A stretch of DNA of 64,000 nucleotides, from contig NZ_QUSW01000003.1 in the NCBI RefSeq assembly GCF_003852895.1, positions 186,001 through 250,000 of the forward strand, written 5' to 3'. The position numbers and the translations under genes are program-made. Under the pieces are notes generated by a model. It had not been told where the DNA came from and searched no databases. It was given only the letters and a program-made list of their open reading frames with translations. Below, in pieces: positions 56,243-64,000 of the stretch. The stretch is from Rhizobacter terrae. GTDB taxonomy: Bacteria > Pseudomonadota > Gammaproteobacteria > Burkholderiales > Burkholderiaceae_C. The first letter of the stretch is position 1, and each line of letters opens with the position of its first letter.

Positions 56243-57337
56243 ATGAGCCAAGACGACCCCGCACTGCGACGATTGATCGACCAGGTGAAGGCCGCCTCGG
56301 CGGCATCGCAGTCACTGCAGATCCGAGGCGGCGGCACCAAGGCCTTCTACGGAGAGACGCCGCACGGCACAGTGCTGGACACAACGCCGCTGCGCGGCAT
56401 CTCCAGCTACGAGCCCACCGAGCTGGTGGTGTCGGCACGCTGCGGCACCCCCTTGTCCGAACTGGAAGCCACGCTGGCCGAACGCGGGCAATGCCTGGCC
56501 TTCGAGCCGCCGAGCTTTGCGCCCGGCGGCACGGTGGGCGGCATGGTGGCCGCCGGCCTGTCCGGCCCGTCGCGGGCAGCGGTCGGCTCGGTGCGCGACT
56601 TCGTGCTGGGTGCCAGCATGCTCAACGGCCGCGGCGACGTGCTGAGCTTCGGCGGGCAGGTGATGAAGAACGTCGCCGGCTACGACGTGTCGCGCCTGCT
56701 GGCGGGCTCCATGGGCACCCTGGGCGTCATCCTGGAGGTGTCTCTCAAGGTGCTGCCCATCGCGCCGGCCAGCGCCACCGTGCGCTTCCAGCTGGACGAA
56801 GCCCAGGCCTTGCAGAAGATGAACGAATGGGCCGGCAAGCCCCTGCCCATCAACGCCAGCGCCTGGTGGAACGGCACGCTGGTGCTGCGGCTGCGCGGCG
56901 CGCTGGCCGCGGTGAACGCCGCCATCGGCGCGCTGGGCGGCGACATCATCGAGGCCGACTTCGGCACGCGGTTCTGGCAGGGCATGCGCAACCACACCGA
57001 CGAGTTCTTCGAGCATGCCGCCAAGGCGATCGACGGCGGGGCCACGCTGTGGCGCCTGTCGGTGCCCAGCTCGACAGCACCACTGGCACTGCACGGCGAG
57101 ACGCTGATCGAATGGGGCGGTGCGCAGCGCTGGCTGGTGAGCCCGCAGTCGGCCATCCACGTGCGCGAGCTTGTGCGCCAGGTGGGCGGCCACGCCACGG
57201 TCTTCCGCGGCAAGGACAAGTCCCCAGGCGTCTTCGCCCCGCTCGCGCCGGCGCTGATGCGCATCCACCTGGACCTGAAGAAATCCTTCGACCCGGCCGG
57301 GATCTTCAACCCTGGCCGCCTGTACCCCGGGCTCTGA
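56243..57337 (+). CDS. glcE: Glycolate oxidase FAD-binding subunit GlcE
   Basis: A 364-residue truncated PCMH-FAD oxidase subunit. Motifs are LQIRGGGTKAFYG (about 24-36), PGGTVGGMVAAGLSGPSR (about 93-110) and QVMKNVAGYDVSRLLAGSMGTLG. GlcE lacks the large catalytic cap of GlcD and works with it. The ATG at 56243 is separated by 1 nt from the GlcD stop, showing tight coupling. The GlcF gene starts 6 nt after the GlcE stop. Confidence 0.95.
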   Translation: MSQDDPALRRLIDQVKAASAASQSLQIRGGGTKAFYGETPHGTVLDTTPLRGISSYEPTELVVSARCGTPLSELEATLAERGQCLAFEPPSFAPGGTVGGMVAAGLSGPSRAAVGSVRDFVLGASMLNGRGDVLSFGGQVMKNVAGYDVSRLLAGSMGTLGVILEVSLKVLPIAPASATVRFQLDEAQALQKMNEWAGKPLPINASAWWNGTLVLRLRGALAAVNAAIGALGGDIIEADFGTRFWQGMRNHTDEFFEHAAKAIDGGATLWRLSVPSSTAPLALHGETLIEWGGAQRWLVSPQSAIHVRELVRQVGGHATVFRGKDKSPGVFAPLAPALMRIHLDLKKSFDPAGIFNPGRLYPGL

Positions 57338-57343
57338 CGCCGC

Positions 57344-58576
57344 ATGCAAACCAACCTCGCGCCCGAATTCAAGGACACGCCCGAAGGCCGCGAGGCCGAG
57401 GCGATTCTTCGCAAGTGCGTGCACTGTGGCTTTTGCACCGCCACCTGCCCCACCTACCAGCTGCTGGGCGACGAGCTGGACGGGCCGCGCGGACGCATCT
57501 ACCTCATCAAGCAGGTGCTGGAAGGCCACGGGCCCACACGCAAGACGCAGGAGCACCTGGACCGCTGCCTCACCTGCCGCAACTGCGAATCGACCTGTCC
57601 GTCGGGCGTGCAGTACGGCAACCTGGTGGAGATCGGGCGCGACATCGTCGAGCGCAAGGTGGAGCGCCCCCGCGGCGAACGCACCGTGCGCTGGATGCTC
57701 AAGGAAGGCCTCACCTCGCCGCTGTTCAAGCCGGCGATGGCGCTGGGCCAGACGGTGCGGCCCCTGCTGCCCGGCACGCTGCGCAACAAGGTGCCGCCCA
57801 AGGCCGATGCCCAGGCGCACCGCTGGCCCACCCAGTCGCATCCGCGCGCGGTGCTGATGCTCATGGGCTGTGTGCAGCCGGCGATGATGCCCAACATCAA
57901 CAGCGCCACCGCGCGGGTGCTGGACGCGGCCGGCATCCAGACCCTGGTCTCCGACGAAGCCGGCTGCTGCGGAGCGATCCGCCTGCACCTCAATGACCAT
58001 GAAGGCGGGCTGGACGACATGCGCCGCAACATCGACGCCTGGTGGCCGACGGTCTCGGCCGGCAAGGTGGAGGCGCTGGTGATGAACGCCTCCGGCTGCG
58101 GCGTGACGGTGAAGGAATACGGCCACGCGCTGGCCCACGACCCGGCCTATGCTGAAAAGGCAGCACGCATCTCTGCGATGACCCGCGACCTGAGCGAGCT
58201 GCTGCCCGCGCTGGTGCCTGCCCTGAAGAACAAGGTGCGCCGGCGCAAGGCCACGCAGCTGGCCTACCACCCGCCCTGCACGCTGCAGCATGGGCAGCAA
58301 CTGCGCGGCGGTATCGAAGGATCGCTTCGCGAGCTGGGCTTCGAGGTGCAGCTGGCGGCCACCGAAAGCCACCTGTGCTGCGGGTCCGCCGGCACCTACT
58401 CCGTGCTGCAACCGGAGCTCGCCCATGCCTTGCGCGACCGCAAGATCAGGCAGCTCGAACCCATCAAGCCACAGGTGATCGTCTCGGCCAACATCGGCTG
58501 CATCCAGCATCTGCAAAGCGGCACGGCCACGCCGGTGCGGCATTGGGTGGAAGTGCTGGACGACGCACTGTCCTGA
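57344..58576 (+). CDS. glcF: Glycolate oxidase iron-sulfur subunit GlcF
   Basis: A 410-residue electron-transfer subunit. Two 4Fe-4S clusters are bound by CVHCGFCTATCP (25-36) and CLTCRNCESTCP (75-86). Two CCG-type cysteine-rich domains follow, with DEAGCCGAIRLHLND and SHLCCGSAGTYSVL. It passes electrons from GlcD/E to the quinone pool at the inner membrane. It closes the operon; a 6-bp hairpin, AGGCGG-CGGCC-CCGCCT (58576-58592), overlaps the stop. Confidence 0.96.
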   Translation: MQTNLAPEFKDTPEGREAEAILRKCVHCGFCTATCPTYQLLGDELDGPRGRIYLIKQVLEGHGPTRKTQEHLDRCLTCRNCESTCPSGVQYGNLVEIGRDIVERKVERPRGERTVRWMLKEGLTSPLFKPAMALGQTVRPLLPGTLRNKVPPKADAQAHRWPTQSHPRAVLMLMGCVQPAMMPNINSATARVLDAAGIQTLVSDEAGCCGAIRLHLNDHEGGLDDMRRNIDAWWPTVSAGKVEALVMNASGCGVTVKEYGHALAHDPAYAEKAARISAMTRDLSELLPALVPALKNKVRRRKATQLAYHPPCTLQHGQQLRGGIEGSLRELGFEVQLAATESHLCCGSAGTYSVLQPELAHALRDRKIRQLEPIKPQVIVSANIGCIQHLQSGTATPVRHWVEVLDDALS

Positions 58577-58592
58577 GGCGGCGGCCCCGCCT
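58576..58592. terminator. Short hairpin at the end of glcF
   Basis: AGGCGG, loop CGGCC, CCGCCT overlap the glcF stop codon. No run of T residues follows directly, so termination here is uncertain. The rest of the 210-nt gap to the SET-domain gene shows a TTTTTT run at about 58742-58747 but no stem near it. Confidence 0.3.
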
Positions 58593-58786
58593 TCGCGCGG
58601 GTACGGAGCTTGCGAAAGACCGCAGGCACGACACGGCTGTTGAACGCCCGTCACACGAGGGCCTCAGCATGCGCCCCGCGCTGCCCTCATCGCCCGAAAG
58701 GCATTGGCTGCGGGCTGCGTGAACACCGCTACAGTCCAGCCTTTTTTGCGCGCCGCGCAGGCGCGTGCCTTGCCGACCCGCTTCGC

Positions 58787-59254
58787 ATGACCATCATCGC
58801 TTCCCCCTGCATCGACCTGGACGAGGTCGAAGTCCGACACAGCAGCATCCATGGGCTGGGCGCCTTCGCCCGCCGCGGCATGCAGCCCGGGCACCTGGTG
58901 GGTCACTACGAAGGCCGGCGCTACAGCCCCACCGAGGAAGGCGAAGCCGAGGTCGACACCAGCCTCACCTACCTCTTCGGCCTGTCGGATGGCTCGCTGA
59001 TCAACGGCGCCGAGGGCGGAAACGCCACGCGCCACATCAACCACTCCTGCTCGCCCAACTGCCAGGCGGTGGAGGAGCGCGACGAGGATGGCGAGATCCA
59101 CATCGTGATCCGCACGCTGCGGCGTGTGAAGGCGGGTGAGGAGCTGTTCATCGATTACCGGCTGGAGGTGCCGGACGACGACTCGGATGACTACCCCTGC
59201 CATTGCGGCGCGGCTGGCTGCCGCGGCACCATGGCCGCCGTCGGCGGCGATTGA
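58787..59254 (+). CDS. SET-domain protein lysine methyltransferase
   Basis: A 155-residue stand-alone SET domain, the fold of S-adenosylmethionine-dependent lysine methyltransferases. The start VEVRHSSIHGLGAFARRGMQPGHLVGHYEG (about 14-43) is the N-SET. The cofactor motif NHSCSPNC is at 85-92, and the active-site tyrosine in ELFIDYR at 119-125. A post-SET zinc cysteine set, CHCGAAGCRG (138-147), closes the domain. Intact motifs predict activity. No obvious substrate gene is adjacent; it lies 210 nt after glcF. The ATG at 58787 gives a compact domain with no extra N-terminus. Confidence 0.9.
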   Translation: MTIIASPCIDLDEVEVRHSSIHGLGAFARRGMQPGHLVGHYEGRRYSPTEEGEAEVDTSLTYLFGLSDGSLINGAEGGNATRHINHSCSPNCQAVEERDEDGEIHIVIRTLRRVKAGEELFIDYRLEVPDDDSDDYPCHCGAAGCRGTMAAVGGD

Positions 59255-59258
59255 GGGT

Positions 59259-59717
59259 TCAGGCAGCCGGCGGCTTGCGCAGCCGGTCGACGCGCTTGCG
59301 CGCCGCGCGGCTCACGAACTGGCGCTCGAAGAAGCTGGCGTTCTTCAGCAGCCCCTCGCCCTGGGTCTGGCAGGCGCTTTGAGCATGCTCCAGGTCGGCC
59401 GGCGGCATGCCCGCCTGCGCCTTTTCGGCTTCCTTGAGCAAGGCGTCGGCCTCGGCGCCGCGGATGCCTTGCTTGTAGACCACGCCGACGAAGGCGAAGG
59501 ATGCGGTGACCACCGGGAGGAGTTGCGCCTCGGCGCCGACATCACCCTCGCGCATGCGTTGGGCAATGGGTTCCGCGCGGGCCTGCAGCGCGGCAACGCA
59601 CGCGGCAGCCTGCTTCGGGCTGGGGTCGGCCAGGGCGCACGGGGTGGCCAGAGCTGCCGTCAGAACCAGGGTCAGGCTACGGAAACGAGACAAACGACAC
59701 GACAAAGTCATTCGCAT
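59259..59717 (-). CDS. Hypothetical secreted protein
   Basis: A 152-residue protein with a probable signal peptide (RFRSLTLVLTAALATPCALA, ending near residue 28). The mature part is helical and charged, with two Cys (AACVAAL and SACQTQG), and a basic tail RAARKRVDRLRKPPAA. I do not recognise the family. Start is either ATG 59717 or 59711; no good Shine-Dalgarno is visible for either. The gene is convergent with the SET gene (4 nt between stops). Upstream lies a 351-nt region with a candidate structured RNA. Confidence 0.65.
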   Translation of the reverse strand: MRMTLSCRLSRFRSLTLVLTAALATPCALADPSPKQAAACVAALQARAEPIAQRMREGDVGAEAQLLPVVTASFAFVGVVYKQGIRGAEADALLKEAEKAQAGMPPADLEHAQSACQTQGEGLLKNASFFERQFVSRAARKRVDRLRKPPAA

Positions 59718-59729
59718 GGGTGAAAGCGG

Positions 59730-59917
59730 TGCAAGCGCGGTGCCTGCCTCCGGCGTCCTTGGGGCGCGACTTTCAGAACGCTTAAGGCTGACATCAGGAC
59801 GACGGGACCGTAACACGAAGACACTATCTCTGTTCCCCGCGGGGAGGCAGCCCCACCAAGGTGGCGCCGCGGCACTTCGAGGTGCGTCAAGCACAGCATG
59901 CCGAAGCGGGCATTCCC
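59730..59917 (+). ncRNA. Candidate structured small RNA ending in a terminator
   Basis: The 351-nt region 59718-60068 has no convincing gene. In 59738-59876 a long imperfect stem can be drawn. The 5' side GTGCC...GGCG...CCTTGG...GGC pairs with the 3' side GCCCC...CCAAGG...GCGCC...GGCAC, leaving a central internal part with a CCCCGCGGGG hairpin. A strong rightward terminator at 59918-59946 follows although no rightward gene precedes it within 660 nt. A closed stem with a bulged centre resembles 6S-type RNA, but I could not match its conserved motifs. A covariance search or transcript data would decide. Confidence 0.35.
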
Positions 59918-59946
59918 AAAGGGGCCAGTGTTGGCCCCTTTTTTTT
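59918..59946 (+). terminator. Rho-independent terminator (rightward)
   Basis: AAAGGGGCCA (59918-59927), loop GTGT, TGGCCCCTTT (59932-59941) followed by TTTTT to 59946 make a classical terminator on the plus strand. On the minus strand the same stem is followed only by TTTGGG, so it would be a weaker end for the dsbG-like gene. No rightward protein gene ends before it. Confidence 0.8.
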
Positions 59947-60068
59947 ATGGGCCCCCCAGTCGCTGGCGCTCCTGCCCCCGAGGGGCGCCACCCTGCGGAC
60001 TGGCGGAGCCAGATCCGCGGGCGTTGCTTGAGTTGTCGCTTCGCTGCGCTTGCTCTGGTCGCTCCTTT

Positions 60069-60755
60069 TTACAGGCCGACCATTTGGGCCAGTTCTTCTG
60101 CGGAGACGGTGCCGTCGTGCTTGCCGAACTGACCGTTCTTGCCATTGCGGTAGACGATGAGCGGGACGCTCTCGGCGCCCAGGGCCTTGAAGATGTCGGT
60201 GTTGGCCTTGACCTTGGCGACGACGTCGTCGCTCAGGCTCTGGCTGACGGTGATGCCGCCGCCGTGGGCGAGCACGCTGGTTTCGTTTTCGCCCATGGCG
60301 GCGATCGGGTCCTTGGCGGACAGGATGGTCGCGCCTTGCGGTCCGGAGGAACTGCGCAGCAGGCCGATGGGCATCCAGACGATCTTCAGGCGGTTCTGCA
60401 GGGCCTGGGCGTTGTTCCACAGCGCGGCGCAGTGCGGGCAGGTGGGGTCGAAGAAGACGTAGACGGTGTTGGCGGCCATCACCGGGCCGGTAGTGAAGCC
60501 GCTGCCCTTGGAAGCAGCTTCATAAGCCTGGCGCGGAGACTGCTGGCCGGGCGCGGCGGTGGGTTCGGCGGCTGCCGACGTGGCGGACGCGCCGGCATCC
60601 GGTGCGGGAGCTGGGGCCGCAGCGGCAGAAACGGCAGAAGCGGCCGGTACAGGCGCAGGGGCCGCGGCTTCCGGCGTGGACTTGCTGCAGGCCGACAGTG
60701 CGGCGACGGCCAATGCCAGTGCGCTGGCGGTGAAAAGGGAACGGTGACGATTCAC
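60069..60755 (-). CDS. DsbG/thioredoxin-fold lipoprotein
   Basis: A 228-residue thiol-disulfide protein. A lipobox SAC (Cys 23) shows it is membrane-anchored in the periplasm. A Pro/Ala-rich linker (about 24-75) precedes the thioredoxin-like domain with the redox motif CPHC at 106-109 (FFDPTCPHCAALW) and the cis-proline region ESVPLIVYR. DsbC/DsbG isomerases have N-terminal dimerisation domains; here it is replaced by a linker. It begins at a GTG at 60755 with AGGAA about 8 nt upstream. It is the last gene of a leftward run starting with the M13 peptidase. Confidence 0.87.
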   Translation of the reverse strand: MNRHRSLFTASALALAVAALSACSKSTPEAAAPAPVPAASAVSAAAAPAPAPDAGASATSAAAEPTAAPGQQSPRQAYEAASKGSGFTTGPVMAANTVYVFFDPTCPHCAALWNNAQALQNRLKIVWMPIGLLRSSSGPQGATILSAKDPIAAMGENETSVLAHGGGITVSQSLSDDVVAKVKANTDIFKALGAESVPLIVYRNGKNGQFGKHDGTVSAEELAQMVGL

Positions 60756-60872
60756 GGACTGGATTCCTTCCTGTGGGCAGCCCCGGCGGGCACCTGCCTT
60801 TGGGCCGAATGGCGCGCGGGAGTTCAGCGTCTGGCGCCGGACATGCGAAAAAACATGTCGAATTTACACGCC

Positions 60873-61841
60873 TCAGGTGGCATGCCCTTCCGCCGCCAGT
60901 GGCTCAGGCCTGGCGCGCAGCGCCCACGCCACGCCCGCAACGAGGCAGACGATACCGGCGAGCGTGGCCGGTGCGGGCCCTTGTCCCCGAAGAAGGAAGG
61001 CATAAGCAAGCGCTGACAAGGTCTCGAAGACGATCAACTGCCCGGCCAGCGTGGTGGGCAGGCGTTGGCTGGCTTCGTTCCAGCACAGGGTGCCCAGCCA
61101 CGACGCCAGCAAGCCGATGGCGAACATCAGCCCCACGAACAGGACCGGGGTGGGCCCAAGGGGCATCGGGAAGCTGGACCTGCTGCCGGCATTCCAGGCC
61201 CAGAAGCCTACAAATCCGATGACGGCCAGCGGCAAGGTCGCGATGCCCTGCGCGGTCGCCCAGGTCCGCGGGCTGCGGTCGGGGTGGGCGCGCAGCCAGT
61301 CGGCATTGCGGATGGGATACCAGGTCCAGCAGACGAGCGCACCCACCGCCAGCAGCGCCCCCAGCGCGTAGCGGGGAACGTCGGCATTCCGGTCGGCACG
61401 CAGTTGCTCGATCTCCACCTGGTTGACGAGCACGATGCCCAGCCCGATCACCAGCAGCGAAGGCGCGAGCCTGGCCCAGGGCAGGCGGCCGTCCCGGTCG
61501 GCATTGCGCAGGTTGGAGCAGATGGCGATCACCACCGGCAGCGTGCCGATGATCATGGTGGGCAAGGGCCCGCCCGCGCGCTGGATCGCCGCGGCCAGGC
61601 ACAGGTAGTACAGCACGTTGCCCACCATCGAGAGCTTGAGCGCTTCGATCCAGTCAGCCCGTGTGAGCTGGGAGAGCCGCTGGCGGTCCAGCCAGGCCAG
61701 CGGCAGTGCGATGACGCCGAAAGCCAGGTAGCGCGAGAACGAAAGCATGGCCGCCGGGTAGTCGGGCAGCATCAGGGGGGCGACAAAGACCAGGCCCCAC
61801 ATGAGGCCGGCGGCGAGTGCGAACAGGGTGCCGATGAACAT
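60873..61841 (-). CDS. EamA/DMT family transporter
   Basis: A 322-residue inner-membrane transporter with about ten helices in two EamA repeats, opening FIGTLFALAAGLMWGLVFVAP. The second repeat includes LVFETLSALAYAFLLRGQGP. Substrate unknown. The ATG at 61841 lies 62 nt downstream of an AraC regulator gene on the same strand, a common arrangement in which the regulator controls the exporter. The next gene (DsbG-like) starts 117 nt further on. Confidence 0.87.
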   Translation of the reverse strand: MFIGTLFALAAGLMWGLVFVAPLMLPDYPAAMLSFSRYLAFGVIALPLAWLDRQRLSQLTRADWIEALKLSMVGNVLYYLCLAAAIQRAGGPLPTMIIGTLPVVIAICSNLRNADRDGRLPWARLAPSLLVIGLGIVLVNQVEIEQLRADRNADVPRYALGALLAVGALVCWTWYPIRNADWLRAHPDRSPRTWATAQGIATLPLAVIGFVGFWAWNAGSRSSFPMPLGPTPVLFVGLMFAIGLLASWLGTLCWNEASQRLPTTLAGQLIVFETLSALAYAFLLRGQGPAPATLAGIVCLVAGVAWALRARPEPLAAEGHAT

Positions 61842-61903
61842 GCCGCCAGTGTGACCGTCCGGCCGCGGCGGGTCTTGTACGAGCTTGCTGCCGCCCCGGG
61901 ATT

Positions 61904-62770
61904 TCAGCGCGCCGGGCGCTGGCCCAGCTGCTGCTGGTAGCGCGCCGGCGTGACGCCGTACATGCGGGCGAACCGGCGGGTGAGGTGCGCCTGGTCGGCC
62001 AGCCCGACATCGGCCGCGACGGCCACTGGTGCGCAGCCGGCCGCGAGCAACTGCTTGGCGCGGAACAGGCGCAAGGCCATCAGCACCTGGTGGGGCGTGG
62101 CGTGATGACGGGCCTTGAAGCGACGCTGGAAGTGGAAGGGGCTGAGGTCGGCAACGGCCGCCAAGTCGTCCAGGCTGAGGGAATCGGCCAGCCGGTCACG
62201 CATCAGGGTGATGGCGCGATCCAGCGCAGAATCGCTCCCGACAGGCGTGGCCTGCCCTGGCCCCGCGCCTCTTGCCAGCGGGCGCACGGCATCGAGCAGT
62301 TCCATCAAGGCGCCATCGCGCGCCAAGGCATCGTCGGCCTGCCACATCGACGCCAGCAGTGCGTTGAGGCGTTGTGCCACCGCCGGCTCATGCGCCACCG
62401 GCTCGGCGAACCACCATCCGCGCTCGCCGGTCACCGCCTCCACGACCCGAGGCTCGATGTAGATCATGCGGTAGCGCCAGCCCTGAGGCGTCTCGGCGCG
62501 GCCGGTGTGCAGCACATCGGGGTTCATGAGCACCACCGACTGCGCCGGCGCGAGGTGGTCGCTGCCGCGGTAGCGGAATCGCTCGACGCCGGCCTCGATC
62601 GCGCCCAGCCCGAAGCCCTCATGCACATGCGGATCGAAGGCGAAGCGCACGATGTGCGCCTGGTACAGCTCGATGCCTTCGCGATGCATCCGCTTGAACT
62701 GCGCCGCATCGTGCGGATGGTCGAACCGTGCGGGAACGGCCGCGCATTCGGGCAACCGCTCCCCGTCCAT
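61904..62770 (-). CDS. AraC family transcriptional regulator
   Basis: A 288-residue regulator with an N-terminal cupin sensor (about 20-140, HVHEGFGLGAIEAGVERFRY) and a C-terminal AraC double helix-turn-helix (about 185-285, LAAVADLSPFHFQRRFKARHHATPHQVLMALRL and VGLADQAHLTRRFARMYGVTPARY). The ATG at 62770 overlaps the stop of the upstream M13 peptidase gene by one base (TGATG), implying translational coupling. It probably controls the downstream EamA gene. The inducing compound is unknown. Confidence 0.9.
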   Translation of the reverse strand: MDGERLPECAAVPARFDHPHDAAQFKRMHREGIELYQAHIVRFAFDPHVHEGFGLGAIEAGVERFRYRGSDHLAPAQSVVLMNPDVLHTGRAETPQGWRYRMIYIEPRVVEAVTGERGWWFAEPVAHEPAVAQRLNALLASMWQADDALARDGALMELLDAVRPLARGAGPGQATPVGSDSALDRAITLMRDRLADSLSLDDLAAVADLSPFHFQRRFKARHHATPHQVLMALRLFRAKQLLAAGCAPVAVAADVGLADQAHLTRRFARMYGVTPARYQQQLGQRPAR

Positions 62771-63999
62771 CACCACACCTTGCAGACCTTGTCGCGCACC
62801 ATCGGCTGGCCCGGCTTGCACGAGAACGCGCGGGCGAACTCGGGCATGTTGGACACCACGCCGTTGACGCGGTACCTGGACGGCGAATGCGGGTCCGTCA
62901 GCGCCTGCAGGCGCAGCGTCTCGGGGCGGACGTTGCTGCAGGCCCATTGCGCCATGCCGATGAAGAAGCGCTGGTCGGGCGTGAAGCCGTCGATGTCCGA
63001 TAGCTTCTGGCCGGCCGTGGTCGCCTTCCACGCCACGTAGGCGAGGATGGTGCCGCCGAAATCAGCCACGTCTTCGCCCAGCGTGAGCTTGCCGTTGATC
63101 TTGACGTCGTCCACGACGGTGTAGCCCGAATACTGATCCACGATGCAGGAGGTGCGCTTGACGAATTCGTCGGCGTCCTTCTTCGTCCACCAGTCGCGAA
63201 GGTTTCCGCGCGCGTCGAACTGCCTGCCTTCGTCGTCGAAGCCGTGGGTCAGCTCATGGCCGATGGTCGCGCCGGTGTTGCCGAAGTTGGGGGCGTCGTC
63301 CATCTTCGGATCGAACAGCGGCGGCTGCAAGATGCCCGCGGGGAAGTTGATGTCATTCATCTGCGCGTTGTAGTAGGCATTCACCGTGGGCGGCGTCATG
63401 CCCCACTCGCTGCGGTCCACCGGCTTGCCGATCTTGGCCAGCTCCCGCCGCGCCTCGAAGGTCTGCGCGCGCTGCACGTTGCCGAAGAAGTCGCCCGGCT
63501 TCACCTCCAGTGCCGAGTAGTCGCGCCACTTCTCGGGGTAGCCGATCTTGTTGACCAGCGAGTGCAGTTTCTCCAGCGCCGCCTTCTTGGTGGGGGCGCT
63601 CATCCAGTCGAGGTTGTTGATGCGGCCTTCCATCGCGACCTCGATCGCACGGGTCATGTCGGCCGCGCGCTGCTTGGTCTCGGGCGCGAAGGTGCGCTTG
63701 GCGAAGACCTGGCCCAGCGCCTCGCCCAGGTCACGGTCGACGGCGCGCACGCAGGTCTTCCAGCGCGGGGGCATCTTCTCCACACCTCGCAGCTTGGTCG
63801 AGAAGAAGTCGAAGTTGGCCTGCGCGAAGGGTTTGGCGAGGTTGGCCGCCTGCGCATCGACGACCTTCCAGCGCAGGTAGGTCTTCCAGTCGGCGAGCGA
63901 GCGCTTGGCCAGCAGGCGGTCGAGCTTCTTGTAGAAGGCCGGCTGCGTGACGTTGATGCTTTGCGAGGTGGACACGTCCAGCGCCCTGAAGTACGTGGC
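62770..63999 (-). CDS. M13 family metallopeptidase (N-terminus cut by window edge)
   Basis: The frame is open to the right edge, so the first part of the protein is missing; 409 codons plus a stop are visible from a family of about 650-700 residues. It is a neprilysin-like zinc endopeptidase, usually exported. Visible catalytic motifs are the zinc site IGHELTHGFDDEGRQFD (HExxH) and GEDVADFGG, a variant of GENxADxGG. Substrate-binding NAYYNAQMND precedes them, and the protein ends CKVW, typical of the family. The next gene (AraC) starts at its stop codon. Confidence 0.92.
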   Translation of the reverse strand, partial: ATYFRALDVSTSQSINVTQPAFYKKLDRLLAKRSLADWKTYLRWKVVDAQAANLAKPFAQANFDFFSTKLRGVEKMPPRWKTCVRAVDRDLGEALGQVFAKRTFAPETKQRAADMTRAIEVAMEGRINNLDWMSAPTKKAALEKLHSLVNKIGYPEKWRDYSALEVKPGDFFGNVQRAQTFEARRELAKIGKPVDRSEWGMTPPTVNAYYNAQMNDINFPAGILQPPLFDPKMDDAPNFGNTGATIGHELTHGFDDEGRQFDARGNLRDWWTKKDADEFVKRTSCIVDQYSGYTVVDDVKINGKLTLGEDVADFGGTILAYVAWKATTAGQKLSDIDGFTPDQRFFIGMAQWACSNVRPETLRLQALTDPHSPSRYRVNGVVSNMPEFARAFSCKPGQPMVRDKVCKVW

Positions 64000-64000
64000 C

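Noticed and set aside
53314-56340. Leftward 1008-codon frame opposite the FIST and glcD genes.
   Set aside because: Shadow frame over two recognised genes, with no recognisable domain.

Overview
This window is high-GC chromosomal DNA with dense, short-gapped genes on both strands. The gene content points to a betaproteobacterium of the order Burkholderiales, most likely near Comamonadaceae. The markers are a PhaM-type polyhydroxyalkanoate granule protein, a DUF3567 protein, a two-piece cobalamin methionine synthase with an S-adenosylhomocysteine (SAH) riboswitch, the proteobacterial form of glutamate-cysteine ligase, and a TorF-type porin-glnK-amtB operon. I see no rRNA, tRNA, CRISPR array, transposase or integrase. 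The assignment is inference from gene families; no search was run.

Layout. 1-4.4 kb: a leftward run (cytochrome b561, GNAT, HpaI-type aldolase, aldose 1-epimerase cut by the left edge), a divergent cytochrome c' and an alanyl-tRNA editing protein. 4.5-8.2 kb: an isolated two-gene polysaccharide export unit (SLBB outer-membrane protein and Wzz-type protein) that looks compositionally different. 8.2-15 kb: a tightly coupled leftward six-gene operon (LysE exporter, EamA transporter, PLP aminotransferase, PhzF-like, VOC-like, threonine dehydratase-like) facing a divergent MocR regulator. 15-19 kb: a hypothetical protein, ABC-F protein Uup and an orphan substrate-binding protein. 19-25.6 kb: gshB, benE, an unknown zinc-ribbon membrane protein, kup and gshA. 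25.7-28.6 kb: porin-glnK-amtB behind a probable sigma-54 promoter. 28.8-34.6 kb: comM, a glycine-zipper protein and a DUF1800/DUF1501 pair. 34.8-44.1 kb: the two metH pieces, about 3.3 kb apart, with a degenerate HD-GYP protein, a PEBP lipoprotein and a LysR regulator between them, then a GGDEF-EAL protein. 44.3-50.5 kb: tandem AAA ATPase, DUF3567, DUF3108, FAH-family hydrolase and a TraB/GumN protein. 50.6-58.6 kb: a subtilisin-like protease, PhaM, a FIST protein and glcDEF. 58.8-64 kb: a SET-domain protein, a possible structured RNA, a DsbG-like lipoprotein, an EamA transporter, an AraC regulator and an M13 metallopeptidase cut by the right edge.

How the genes work together. Several units are metabolic: glycolate oxidation (glcDEF), glutathione synthesis (gshA, gshB), ammonium sensing and uptake (glnK-amtB), and the methionine cycle (metH under an SAH riboswitch). 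The strongest candidates for undescribed biology are the MocR-controlled operon at 8.2-15 kb, the physically separated metH halves with a riboswitch on only one of them, the candidate terminator-ended RNA near 59.7-59.9 kb, and a 16-bp perfect palindrome upstream of the subtilisin gene.
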